From Atrina japonica (taxonomy: Eukaryota > Mollusca > Bivalvia > Pterioida > Pinnidae): a stretch of 64,000 nucleotides of DNA. This document shows, one piece after another, positions 1 to 12,356 of this stretch (position 1 is its first letter; each line of letters begins with the position of its first letter). Below the pieces are notes generated by a model, which searched no databases, was not told where the DNA came from, and was given only the letters and a program-made list of their open reading frames with translations. Location: assembly GCA_030159075.1 (NCBI GenBank), contig BROG01000003.1, positions 310,001-374,000 of the forward strand, given 5' to 3'. A program made the translations under genes and the position numbers.

Positions 1-269
1 ATACAAAGGAATTTACAAAACAGTACTTCAAATTGATCTCTAGGTTCCAAGAACTTCACAGTTTCAACGTTTGAGAGATTGAGATTTAATTTACTTACTT
101 TGTGAAGGAAAAAAAAATTCATGAAGGAAAAAAATTTGGACCTGTACGAAACTTTGGGAGATAAAAAAAATTCCAGGTTTCTACATTTGAGCCATCAAGA
201 GTCACCTGTAATGATTTCTATAAAGATGTTGACTGGACTCATCTTCTTTTTTATTCTGTTTTCTTATAG

Positions 270-3200
270 GAACCTTTCCAGCTGCAGTTGAAAGTATTCC
301 TGGATGAAGTTGGACAACAGATTATTCTGCCTACAATCAGAAGGTATACAAAATCCACTTTGAATTTTTTTTTAGCTCACTTTTCAGTGATGTTGCCAGC
401 ATCCAGTTAAGATGATTATTCTAATTCTAAGCACATCTCCTGCTTAATATGCCAGTTTATCACTATATTCTATAACCCCGACAAACATTGTCAAATGTTG
501 AGGGTAATTCGACTCCTACATCTTATTGATATAACACTGTACAAAGCAACGTAACAGATTTGGTGTACATTTTGAGGAAAGAATCTTGAACTAGAAACAA
601 TATCACATGCTGATTTGTTTACAATAGAGCCCAAAGCTTTTTAATTTAAGCTGCATTTTGTATTCTTTCCTATTTATCCTGGGATGTAGTCTCAATAAAC
701 CAAATTTGTTGTTGTTTTTTGGAAATTTGATGAAATGGCATTGGAATTTATGCCATTCAAGATTTTAATAGTTCTTTAATCTAGTTACTATACATATATA
801 TTTCTTTAATTAAATATATGAACCATTTCTGTCTTGTCTGTTTACATGACATAGTGTGGTTGATAAATGATATGTCTTATGTTTTCAGCTACTTGAAGCT
901 ATACACCACTCTGCCATTGTCTAAACTGGCCATCTTTATGGATATGGTAAGTTGGGAGTTATGGAAACAATAAACATGTTCTAGAACATTTGATAGATAA
1001 TTTGGAACAGTCAATGTTTCAAATTTGATATGCTATGATGACTGTTGAGTGTAGGAAGTTGTTCTATGAAAAGGAATCACCTGATTTACAAGAAATCTTG
1101 CTTTATAGTGTACATATTAATGGAATTCAGTTTAACTTTCTGGGCTGTAAAATTACACTTCAGTCTTCATCTGAAATACTATATGATTCAGTAATAAAGT
1201 ACCACTCGGTGATATAGCACCACTCGGTGATATAGCACCACTCAGTAATAAGGCACCACTCAGTACTTAAACTCCACTCAGTAATAGAGCACATGGATAG
1301 TATAGTAACTGTTGAGCTGAGCACTCTGTACAGTTTATTATCATCATGTCGTCGGTTTCATGTGTTTATTTTTTTGTTTATTTCAACAAAGTCAGTTTGG
1401 TGATCTTCTGCAGTTGCTGTTCTTCACTGTGTAAAAACTTCTGAAAATTATCAACTTCTTCTCCAAAATTGTCATGCTAATTCTCTTCAAATTTTATATG
1501 TAATATCTGTTGGTAAGGCTAACAAAAAGTGTGAATTTCAAAGCTTTTATAGATGGGAAACACTCAGTTGACAAAATGAACCCTTATTCATACCATTTTG
1601 TTCCCTCCCAAGCAAATTTTGTGTGTGTGTGTGGGGGGTGGTATGATATTTGTCAGCACTCCAGTTTCTATATTTCTGAACAGAATAATTCCATACTCAG
1701 CACAAGAATTAAGTTTCACAAAATTTTGACACGTTAGTGTTTGGCACGGCTTGCCCTCTTATTTACCAAGTGGTTGCCAGGAGAGGGGATTCCTATCACT
1801 TCTGATGCCTTAATTATTTGTCTATTATTATTTACAGACTGAAGATGAACTGAAGACACATTTGATGTGTTTTAAGGTAAGTTTATGAAGTAAATTGAAT
1901 AGTCACTGACATAATGGTAAACTCAGCTACTTACCCTTGAAAAACAAAGGACTCCATGTTAATGACCTATATTTATATACAGTAAAACCTGTGTTTAGTG
2001 GACAGTTGCCAGACTAATAAAAATTATCCATTATAGAGAGGTGTCCACTGAATGAAGGATGACCATTCACTGTTAAAACATTCATATGTATAATCAATAC
2101 AATCGTTCTTGTAAATAATTGTTAAGATGCAATGCAAGGAAATAAATATCGAGCAAAAACACAAAATAAAAAGATTGTAGGAGTGTTTCTCAAAATAGAA
2201 GTCAGGACTTACAGCTTAGTGAGAAATTGCCTGTGGCAATGGAAGTTGATTCAAGGTTAGAAATACAAATTATGCATATTAGGGCCAACAACTTGGTCTG
2301 TTGTCTGGGTAAGAGAGGTGTCCGCTTATTTAAAACAGACTGTAGTAGACTTATATAACAATGTAAATCGGGACCTTGACAAACTGTCTGTTATCAGAGG
2401 ATGTCCGCTGAATTAAGGTGTCTGTTATGGCAGGTTTTACTGTATATAAATTTTTTAAGCTATTATTTATTATATTTTGTTTATTCTTCATAAAACTAAA
2501 TAAAATATTAAATTACTGGTTGGAAATAAAATACAAACTTAACACCAGTTATTTGTAAATTTGAAGATTCTGAAGAATACAAAATTAAATTCTTGCAGCA
2601 TAAAATGAAGAATGTTGTATGGACCAGAGGTACCAGTGGATTAGAAGGAGAGTTCCAATCAGCATCTGAAGTAGATTTCTACATAGACAAGGTAAGCAGT
2701 TGTCTCCCTTTCTGTGATTGTTCATCACGAGAATCTAAGGTCAGGAACAGACTAATTAGTTCCACCAAATGTAAGGTGCCCTTGGCAGTTGGACTGGCAC
2801 CTGCTTCGAGTTGGGCACCTTCACATGATTCAACAGATTTACAGACACTGCCAAAAAACTGAATTTAAGACTTCAATTTCCTAAAGAAACAATGTTTTCA
2901 AAATGATTGCTCCAAAACTATTTAGAAACCAAAAATAGTGAATTGTCAGAATAAAGAATTAATCTTTTATAAAATATTTTACAACTTATAAGTCACATTT
3001 ACAATGCAAGACCCACTAGATATTAACATTCTTTTTACTTTACTTACTGTAAGACCCGCTGGATTTTACTTGCTGTAAGACACGCTATTAACATTCTTTT
3101 TACTTTACTTACTGTACTGTAAGAACATTCCTTTTACTTTGCTATTAAACATTCATTCTTTTACTTTACTTACTGTAAGACCAGCTAGATATTAACATTC

Positions 3201-6200
3201 CTTTTACTTTACTTACTGTAAGACCAGCTATTAACATTCTTTTTACTTTACTTACTGTAAGACCCGCTATTAACATTCTTTTTACTTTACTTACTGTAAG
3301 ACCCGCTATTAACATTCTTTTTACTTTACTTACTGTAAGACCAGCTAGATATTAACATTCTTTTTACATTACTTACTGTAAGACCCCACTAGATATTAAC
3401 ATTCTTTTTACTTTACTTACTGTAAGACCAGCTAGATATTAACATTCTTTTTACATTACTTACTGTAAGACCCTCTAGATATTAACATTCTTTTTACTTT
3501 ACTCACTGTAAGACCCACTAGATATTAACATTCTTTTTACTTTACTCACTGTAAGACCCACTAGATATTAACATTCTTTTTACTTTACTCACTGTAAGAC
3601 CCACTAGATATTAACATTCTTTTTACTTTACTCACTGTAAGACCCACTAGATATTAACATTCTTTTTACTTTACTCACTGTAAGACCCACTAGATATTAA
3701 CATTCTTTTTACTTTACTTACTGTAAGACCCACTAGATATTAACATTCTTTTTACTTTACTTACTGTAAGACCAGCTAGATATTAACATTCTTTTTACTT
3801 TACTTACTGTAAGACCAGCTAGATATTAACATTCTTTTTACTTTACTTACTGTAAGACCAGCTAGATATTAACATTCTTTTTACTTTACTTACTGTAAGA
3901 CCAGCTAGATATTAACATTCTTTTTACTTTACTTACTGTAAGACCTGCTAGATATTAACATTCTTTTTACTTTACTTACTGTAAGACCAGCTATTTTACT
4001 TATTAACAGCATTAACATTCTTTTTACTTTACTTACTGTAAGACCCTCTAGATATTAACATTCTTTTTACTTTACTTACTGTAAGACCTGCTAGATATTA
4101 ACATTCTTTTTACTTTACTTACTGTAAGACCTGCTAGATATTAACATTCTTTTTACTTTACTTACTGTAAGAACAGCTAGATATTAACATTCTTTTTACT
4201 TTTCTTACTGTAAGACCTGCTAGATATTAACATTCTTTTTACTTTACTTACTGTAAGACCAGCTAGATATTAACATTCTTTTTACTTTACTTACTGTAAG
4301 ACCTGCTAGATATTAACATTCTTTTTACTTTACTTACTGTTAGAACAGCTAGATATTAACATTCTTTTTACTTTACTTACTGTTAGAACAGCTAGATATT
4401 AACATTCTTTTTACTTTACTTACTGTTAGAACAGCTAGATATTAACATTCTTTTTACTTTACTTACTGTTAGAACAGCTAGATATTAACATTCTTTTTAC
4501 TTTACTCACTGTAAGACCTGCTAGATATTAACATTCTTTTTACTTTTACTGTACTTTAACATTCTTTTTACTGTTACTGTAAGACCAGCTAGATATTAAC
4601 ATTCTTTTTACTTTACTTACTGTTAGAACAGCTAGATATTAACATTCATTCTTTACTTACTGTACGCTATTAACATTCTTTTTACTGTTATTGTAAGACC
4701 CGCTAGATATTAACTTACTGTCTTTTTACTTTTTTACTTTACTTGTAAGACCCGCTAGATATTAACATTCTTTTTACTTTTTTACTCACTGTATTAACAT
4801 TCCGCTGTAGACCCCGCTATTAACATTCTTTTTACTTTTCTTACTGTAAGACCCGCTAGATATTAACATTCTTTTTTACTTTTTTACTGTACTTACTGTA
4901 ACTGTAAGAACCGCTAGATATTAACATTCTTTTTACTTCTTTTTACTTTTTACTTACTGTATAGACCTGCTATTAAAGACTTTACTTACTGTAAGAACAG
5001 CTAGATATTAACATTCTTTTTACTTTTCTTACTGTAAGACCAGCTAGATATTAACATTCTTTTTACATTACTTACTGTAAGACCCGCTAGATATTAACAT
5101 TCTTTTTACATTACTTACTGTAAGACCCGCTAGATATTAACATTCTTTTTACATTACTTACTGTAAGAACAGCTAGATATTAACATTCTTTTTACTTTTC
5201 TTACTAGATATTAACATTCTTTTTACTTTACTTACTGTAAGACCCGCTGGATTTTACTTGCTGTAAGACATGCTATTAACATTCTTTTTTTACTTTACTT
5301 ACTGTAAGACCAGCTATTAACATTCTTTTTACTTTACTTACTGTAAGACCCGCTATTAACATTCTTTTTACTTTACTTACTGTAAGAACAGCTAGATATT
5401 AACATTCTTTTTACTTTACTTACTGTAAGAACAGCTAGATATTAACATTCTTTTTACTGCTATTAACATTCTTTTTTTACTTTACTTACTGTAAGACCCG
5501 CTATTAACATTCTTTTTACTTTACTCACTGTAAGACCTGCTAGATATTAACATTCTTTTTGCTTTACTTACTGTAAGACCTGCTAGATATTAACATTCTT
5601 TTTACTTTTCTTACTGTAAGACCAGCTAGATATTAACATTCTTTTTACTTTACTAGATATTATTCTGTTTTACTTTACTTAGACCCGCTATTATTAACAT
5701 TCTTTTTACTTTAAGACTCGCTGTAAGACCCGCTAGATATTAACATTCTTTTTACTTTTTACTCACTGTAAGACCTGCTAGAGCTAGATATTAACATTCT
5801 TTTTACTTTACTTACTTACTGTTAACAAGAACTTTAGCTAGAGCTATATATTAACATTCTTTTTACTTTACTCACTGTAAGACCTGCTAGATTCTTTTTA
5901 TTAACATTCTTTTTACTTTACTTACTGAACAGCTAGATATTAAGACCCGCTAGATATTAACATTCTTTTTACATTACTTACTGTAAGAACAGCTAGATAT
6001 TAACATTCTTTTTGCTTTACTTACTGTAAGACCCGCTAGATATTAACATTCTTTTTACATTACTTACTGTAATACCCGCTAGATATTAACATTCTTTTTA
6101 CATTACTTGCTGTAAGACCCGCTATTAACATTCTTTTTACTTTACTTACTGTAAGACCTGCTAGATATCAAGAGTATTGTTTCCCAATCATAAACATATG

Positions 6201-6715
6201 ACATACTGATAGATGCATTTCATATTTGATTTAATAACTAAAATCTGGAGTAAGAATTATCTGAAATCAGCCAACATTAAACTTCATATACTTTATTACA
6301 GGGTATGATACATATTGCTGATACAAAAGTAGCTCGTCGCTATGGAGATTTCTTTATCCGACAGATCCATAAATTTGAAGAGGTAAAAGCTTATTTTGAA
6401 TAATTTATTATAGTAATTATCTGTTTCTTTTATGAACAATTTTGTAACGTCATTTCATATCTAAGGATCAGTTTTGTTCTTTGGATGATTTCTTAATAGT
6501 ATGAGGTTAAATGTCTGGAATTTGTCTTCTTTAAATGCAGCTCATCGGGAGTAACCACCTGAAAAATAATGGACTTTTCTGTTATTCAGTGACATAGTCA
6601 AAATTTTTTAATAGTGGTAAATGGGTTAATGTTCTTTATATTTATCACACTTACACAAATTTGTCTTTTTTGACAGATTACAAGGAATCTGAAGCTGGTA
6701 AATACGAAAAACTAG
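270..6715 (+). CDS. EIF3L: Eukaryotic translation initiation factor 3 subunit L, C-terminal part (partial gene, 6 exons)
   Basis: Six exons with GT-AG introns and continuous phase: 270-343, 889-946, 1838-1876, 2599-2691, 6302-6382 and 6677-6715 (stop TAG at 6713-6715), giving 127 residues. Pieces such as [37 protein letters not shown] and [17 protein letters not shown] match the end of animal eIF3L almost residue for residue; this is the part of the PCI-type subunit that lies in the eIF3 core and helps load the 40S ribosome. The last exon ends in LKLVNTKN, unlike the basic tail I recall for vertebrates. Exon 270 starts on a whole codon, so the 5' exons lie before the window. The fourth visible intron (2692-6301) is enlarged by a minisatellite. 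The protein identity is secure; the last 12 residues are the least certain part. Confidence 0.95.
1197..1292. repeat. Short tandem repeat in eIF3L intron
   Basis: Four to five imperfect copies of a unit of about 20 bp around 'CACCACTCGGTGATATAG', decaying to 'CCACTCAGTAATAGAG'. It lies in the intron between exons 889-946 and 1838-1876. No coding role is seen. Confidence 0.7.
1980..2442. mobile_element. Pogo/Tigger-like MITE with TA target site
   Basis: The left end CAGTAAAACCTG and right end CAGGTTTTACTG are perfect terminal inverted repeats, each flanked by TA. The 463-bp interior repeats phrases like 'GAGAGGTGTCC' and has no long reading frame, so it is non-autonomous. The terminus type and TA duplication fit pogo/Tigger elements of the Tc1/mariner superfamily. 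Related copies lie at 23497-24431 and 26393-26599. Confidence 0.75.
3007..6170. repeat. 43-bp minisatellite (about 70-75 copies) in eIF3L intron
   Basis: The unit contains AGATATTAACATTC, TTTTTACTTTACTTACTGTAAG and ACCAGCT and repeats every 43 bp (for example TATTAAC at 3781 and again at 3824). A 39-bp variant lacks AGAT. The array is most regular between about 3480 and 4500; towards 4560-5000 and 5650-5950 it is scrambled with partial units. Every unit carries CTGTAAGA, which resembles a 5' splice site, yet the intron has no nearby matching acceptor or reading frame. It fills nearly all of the intron between exons 2599-2691 and 6302-6382. Confidence 0.95.
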
Positions 6716-6896
6716 ATACAACATTTGTTATCATGTAAAAGATGGAAAGAAGACATTTCTTCAGTTCTCTGGATGCTTTTATACCAGATAAAAACTCTGT
6801 CATCGTGTACAAGATGAAGCCAGAATTTAGAAGTTTGACTGATTTCACCTCCAAAATAACTTATATTAACATGAAAAATCAGCAATGATCGACATT

Positions 6897-6902
6897 AATA
6901 AA
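6897..6902 (+). other. Polyadenylation signal of eIF3L
   Basis: AATAAA lies about 180 bases after the eIF3L stop codon and is followed by T-rich sequence (6925-6950). It is the first good signal after the stop and probably ends the transcript near 6920. Confidence 0.7.
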
Positions 6903-6919
6903 ATGTGAAAAAGTCATTT

Positions 6920-7260
6920 ATTTCGTGTTTTTTTTTACATTTTTTTTCTGCGTGTGCAATGGCTTGTACACCATTACCTCAAAATAGTAACAACATCCCA
7001 TTCAATCAATATACAGCTTCAGCATCAAACAAGTAGCCGACATCATCAGTCTTGCTGTTACAGCTGGTTACATAGATCTTTTCTTAATTATAGTGGAGTG
7101 AATCTCACTGTACATCAGTATTTTAGAAATGTTATAAAATAATTATTGACCTCTTTAGGTGAATAAAATGAATTATCTACCCTGGAAATCTTAATTAACC
7201 TTGCCTATCGGATATATTAATCATTATATCCACTTCATAGAAGTCAATAATTGTATGATA
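6920..7260. other. Intergenic sequence, no gene seen
   Basis: T-rich sequence just after the eIF3L poly(A) region. I see no gene, exon or clear repeat here. Confidence 0.5.
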
Positions 7261-7266
7261 TCCCTT

Positions 7267-7433
7267 GGGCCTCTGTGGCAAAGTGGTTACAGCATCATGC
7301 TTTAAACCATGAAGTCTCTCTCCTCTGGACAGTGCAAGTTGGAGTTCAACTGGAACCTAAGCTGATTTTGTGAGAAAGATTGCCAGTTTACTTGCAGAAG
7401 ACTGGTGGTCTCTATCCAGGTATACTCGGATTC
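7267..7433 (+). mobile_element. tRNA-derived SINE, family 1
   Basis: Begins GGCCTCTGTGGCAAAGTGG (A-box-like) and has a degenerate B box near 7331-7342 (AGTTGGAGTTCAACT), then 'CCTAAGCTGATTTTGTGAGAAAG' split over a tail ending in a 'ACTGGTGGTCTCT..CCAGG' segment. The same module recurs at 15655, 19777, 20010, 21658, 40475, 40697 and, diverged, 59055. It is a retrotransposed tRNA relative, not a working tRNA gene. Confidence 0.8.
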
Positions 7434-7439
7434 ACATAA

Positions 7440-8640
7440 CTTGGGGGGTGGGGGGTAACTTTTTGATCATCATACAGATGATTTTACTCACTTTTCGGGT
7501 ATGACAAGCTGCATGAGGAAAACGTTTTATTCCTCAACGGATACTCTCTTATGTATGGTGACAAATAGGAACGGTTACTCTTACCAGTGTAACTTTAATG
7601 ATATGTTTATTACCTAAAATTTAAACTCCTCCAGGTAATAAAAAAGGGTTCACAAGATTCCACCCCGCCAGGTTCTATGGATTTTACTATAGTAGGTAAC
7701 CAGGTTTTCTATTGTACCTTTAAAAATTGGCTGCCAACATATAGCTGAAATATTGGTAAAACCTTAAACACCAACTAATGAAACAAATATATTATCTCCT
7801 TACAAAATGTCCAGAGAGCTAAAGCCATAACCCTGGTGGCATCAGCTTTGTTCTGGGACAAAAACTTAAACATGTTTAACGTGGGTTATATATTTTGAAC
7901 TATATAAGATAGGGTTTACAGGGCAGGCAATTGGCAAAAAATTCTTATTAACCATAAGGGCTAATACATCAGAAATTCAATTAGTCTGTACGAAATTCAA
8001 GGAGTCCGTATATTTTATGCAAATTTTGCAAAGTTAAAAAATCATTTGTTTTTGAATTTACATTTATGCAGAACATCTAAAGAAATGGAATGGCTCTTAT
8101 TTAATCAAATTAACATTTTACTTGTGTGTTCTGTACAATCTTGAAGCTATAAAGTCTCAAAATTTCTGAAAGTTTTGTAATGTAAACTTCCGAACTCGGT
8201 AGACCTGACTTCCTCCAGTCCCAAACCATAACGGCACCTAAAACATAAACGGTAGAATAAACACTATTACCGGTACATCCTTATTCATGGATATAATTAT
8301 CTTGGATCTTGTGTATTAAAATATGTTGAATGGGTTATATAAGTGCTATCTCTATGTTTTACCCTGCCATTTCTCAATCTGTAATTTGGGTGCCATATCA
8401 GTTTGGGAACAAAGGAAGTTAAGTCCGCCGTTCTACCGAGTTCATAAGTTTATTTTTTACAAAACTTTGTCGTTTTGGTGTTTTAAGTGCTGTCATAGTG
8501 TTTAGTCTCGCCCCATAAAGTGACTTTTTTATTCTTCGGGATTCATGATCAAATTGATGCTTGATATATTTATTACTCAGGAATTCAAGCAAACAGAAGA
8601 TTGAGATAAAAGAACCCAGAATTGATCAGCCCTTTCAGAA
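7440..8640. other. Intergenic sequence, nothing recognised
   Basis: AT-rich sequence with scattered short reading frames (for example 8323-8505) that show no codon bias or family match. I see no exon, RNA gene or clear repeat. Confidence 0.5.
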
Positions 8641-8649
8641 GGAACAATG

Positions 8650-9345
8650 GCTGTTGACCTTGTGACCTAGATTATGCTATTTGACCTTTAAAAAATTAAC
8701 CATGGCTATAACTTTTGCAATATAGGGAGCAAACCCCTTGTGGTCTGCTCTTTCAGTTTGTATCATTATCTTGTACCTTATGACCTACATAATGCCATTT
8801 GACCTACTTTTAAAAAATTTAACCTTGGCTATTATAACTTAAGTAGAGCAATGTTTGATATCTGCAACCAATATGAAGTCCTTTCAGATGTTGCCATGAC
8901 CTTTGACCTGGTGACCTAGATACCGGTAATACTATTTGACCTATTTTTTGAAAACATGGAAATATAAGAGCAGATATTTGATGTGCTATTGTTATGGTCA
9001 GCCCTTTCAGATAGTATATCTGACCTTGGGACCTAGATAGTACTATATGTTTGACCTACTTTTAAAAAACATTATCCTTGACTACAACGTCTGAAAAATA
9101 AAGAGTAGAGATTTGATATTTGAAATGTATGAATGCCAAATAGCCAATTGTCCGACACCACACCTTTGGCAAACTTTTCAATTAAATGGCCTGTCAAACA
9201 CTTATATAATTATGACATCACAATCGAATGACATAAAAAAGCACATGGATAGCTATGTCGGACACCTGGCAATAGGTAAATTGTAACCAGCCCTTTCAGA
9301 TTGTACCATAACCTTTGACCTTGTGACCTGGCTGTTGTTATTATA
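8650..9345. repeat. Diverged ~150-bp repeat rich in TGACCT motifs
   Basis: Repeated phrases 'CCCTTTCAGA', 'TGACCTTGTGACCTAGAT', 'TATTTGACCT' and 'TTTAAAAAATTAACC' recur near 8650, 8760, 8880, 8990 and 9290. TGACCT is the complement of the nuclear-receptor half-site AGGTCA; at 8897-8917 three half-sites sit in direct-repeat spacing of 1 and 2. I see no gene here. Confidence 0.65.
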
Positions 9346-11635
9346 ATATCACAGACATCACAACAAGAGTTGTGGAAAGAATAAAAAAATTATGCAAGAA
9401 ATTGCTTCCACATTGTTTTATTTTCAGAGAATAAATGTATGGCATTAACTGAATGACTGAATGTTTAAATAAGATCAGAACCCAGTGCACACCAAACCTC
9501 ACAAATACTCATTTAACAAATACCTAAGTTCATATCATTTTTCATGACTTTTAGATGAAAACATCCAAATTATGTTGCTATTGGACATTTTTGTATACCG
9601 GTACTTATTGCATACAATTATGAATAATGATGAAAATTATAGGTCATTGTTTAGAAGACTTTAGAAATAATAAAAATAGTAAGTTTTGTGTACATATTCA
9701 AATTTTAAGTACCATACTCCAAGCATTTTCAGTTTTTGCTGGAATGATAATAAATTTGTTTCACTGTTGTTTTAAGTGAATGGCAATAGTTATTCATATC
9801 CAGAAGTTTTGCAAGCAACTATTTATTCAAAATGATAACATAAAAGTTGAGTGTATTTTCTGAATTTAAAGTCGGGGGCCCAGTTTCTTTTTAAAATGAA
9901 TAACTGGTCATCAAGTGACCTTTACATAAAAGCCTAACACAGCACTTTTGTGCAGACTCTACCACTACAAGTCACAGTTAAATGGCCTGTCAAACATTTG
10001 TGTGATTTTGGCACACAAAATGCACATTTAGAGACATTTGGAGGTAGGTCAATCATCACTCATAATGGAAATGTGCAGGATTAAGATTTGGACAGCATTA
10101 ATTACAGTTAAAACACTAATGAAAAATTATATTAACACAAATAAGTTCAAGAGTGACAACATTATTGTATAAAGTAATAAAAATTTCTAACAGAACATTT
10201 TCTGAGTAACATTTACAAAATGTATAATTTATTTTAATGTTTCAAACACAACCAAATGTCCCTGACCCATCAACATAAAACTGGATGTCTTGAGAATTTT
10301 CTTTAACTTCAACTGTTTAGCTAAGCAGTCCAAGTTGAGAATATTCTCAGTCTAAAATAAATTCTCCAGTTCTGACATGTTGGGCTTAGGATTAAATTAA
10401 TTTCTACTCATACTTTCTACATGTACGTACACACATAACACAACTGTAGTCATGAGGTTACATGTGCATGTGAAGATGTAAAACAAACAAGGCAAGATGA
10501 TTAACGATGCTTTAACAATGACAAATCTAGATACATGTACTTCAAATGTACCAGTGTAACATGTTAACTCTGAAAAATGGCTATTAACTTTGATACAATG
10601 GTAGACCTTTCTATATAGACTCATTAACAACAAGACCAATGTAGATCATTATGTGTAAAGAAATGATACCAGCATATACCACAAGGATATATATATATAA
10701 ATAATTATACATGATATCAATATACCCAATATATATCATACTGGTGTTCATATAGTCAACTCATATTACATTGGCAATTTTAAATAAAATGGTATCTTTG
10801 GATGACAACATAAAATCCATGGTAACAGATCTACATTTGTGTTACTTTGATACAAAATATCTGCATAATGGGTCTGGCAGTGATTTTGATGAAACAAATG
10901 TACATTTCACCATCAACATGGTCAAATTAACTTGTTATAATGGTACGACTGGAGGCTACAGTTTAAAGTCAGCAGTAAGATTAACTGATGAAAATCAGTG
11001 ATAATTTCCAATGAAGATCAATAGGTCTAAATCGGGGGATCGGGGCTAGCAAGTCCCCCCTCTCCACGCTCCAGAAAAAGAATTGGCTAGCAAGTTCTTT
11101 CACTTGGGAAACTTTTAGATGGGTAAAAAATTGGATTCTACATCAGTATAAATAAGCAAGCAGTAACACCAGACTTACTCTTTAATAGTGTGATTTATTG
11201 GATTCAAACATGAATGTTGTAACAAGAGATGACTGTATGCATAGTTATCATGGTATGTGACACCACCGCAACCACCACTAGTGGTGTCAATACTAAATAC
11301 ATGGTACCAATGGATACCACCAAATTTTAAGATGGGACAGCAATGACTTTATTATTATGCATTTTTTATTATTGGAATCTGGTATAATAAATAACAAATA
11401 TATGAATATGTAACTTTTTCTTTCATTAAAACTACAGACAAACCCACATATATTGAACCCCGATACATTGAAATCCAGGTTTGTTTGAAAAGATTTTGAT
11501 TCCATGGTCAAATTACTTTATTACCATTACAACTTGGATATTTTGAAACTTAAAGAAAAATCATTCCCCTATGATTTCAGTGCATCTAGCTTCTACTATA
11601 TATGTTACATAACAGCTTAACTCTTATGACTTAAC
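9346..11635. other. Intergenic sequence, nothing recognised
   Basis: AT-rich sequence with small AT tracts near 10686-10745 and short unconvincing reading frames (10397-10639, 10771-11001, 11293-11511). Their composition is hydrophobic or random, and none has splice sites or a family match. Confidence 0.5.
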
Positions 11636-11639
11636 AATA

Positions 11640-11845
11640 TCAGACATTTTGAAATAAAAAATAATTACTGGTCAACTAGACCAGTGAATAAAGGAATTTT
11701 TCTGGTCTTTATATATATACACAATTGAAATGAAATGGAAAATTACTGGTCATTTGCACCGATTATCAGATAGATTTCAACCTACTTTTGTCAAATTTAC
11801 CGGTTTCTCTGGTAAGATCGGTGAATTTCAAAAACTCTGCAATAT
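11640..11845. repeat. Dispersed repeat, inverted relative of 27427-27593
   Basis: Phrases such as 'CAGACATTTTGAAATAAAAA', 'AATTACTGGTCA', 'CAGATAGATTTCAACC' and 'TTACCGGTTTCTCTGGTAAG' appear here; their reverse complements occur in the same order at 27427-27593. Two diverged copies of one dispersed element are therefore present in opposite orientation. The family is unknown. Confidence 0.65.
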
Positions 11846-12356
11846 AGAGAGGCGGCAATGATATTAGTGCAATATTTTACCACAACAAACTTTGAAAAAA
11901 ATTATTTAACATCTTACAGAGATAGACTGATTCATAATTCATAATGTTTACAAACTTTTCTCCCATAATTTGGAACAAAATGTCATTCATTCCTTTATTT
12001 TGCCATTGAAGAAATACTGTAGGGATAGTTTCAGCTAAATGGATTGTGATAAGAATTATGATTATTAATATTTGTAATAGAAAGACTGGATAGCCAGACA
12101 TGTTCAGGAATGTGTAAGCACCAAGTACACAAAGAAATAGCACACTGGAAATAGACACTTAACCAGAAATGTTCAGCATCAGTGATGATACATCAGTGGT
12201 TGTTATGATACAATGATACAGTGGAGTTCAAAAACAGCATACTGGATATCAACACTACTAACTAATACAGTGATGTTCAATGGCCATGTATCAGTAGTTG
12301 TGATGATACAGTAGTGTTCAAAAGTTGTGCATTGAATATTGACACTAGTACTGGTA
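11846..12356. repeat. Degenerate tandem repeat around 'GATGATACAGTAGTGTTCAAAAG'
   Basis: From about 12178 the text cycles through 'GATGATACATCAGTGG', 'ACAGTGGAGTTCAAAAAC', 'ACAGTGATGTTCAATGG' and 'CAGTAGTGTTCAAAAGTTG', with 'GACACTAGTACTGGTA' at the end. The next copy is at 14338-14380, beyond an inserted element. 11846-12177 holds nothing I recognise. Confidence 0.55.

Noticed and set aside
3007..6170. Regular direct repeats as a CRISPR array
   Set aside because: Units are contiguous with no unique spacers, they lie in an intron of an animal gene, and there are no cas genes.
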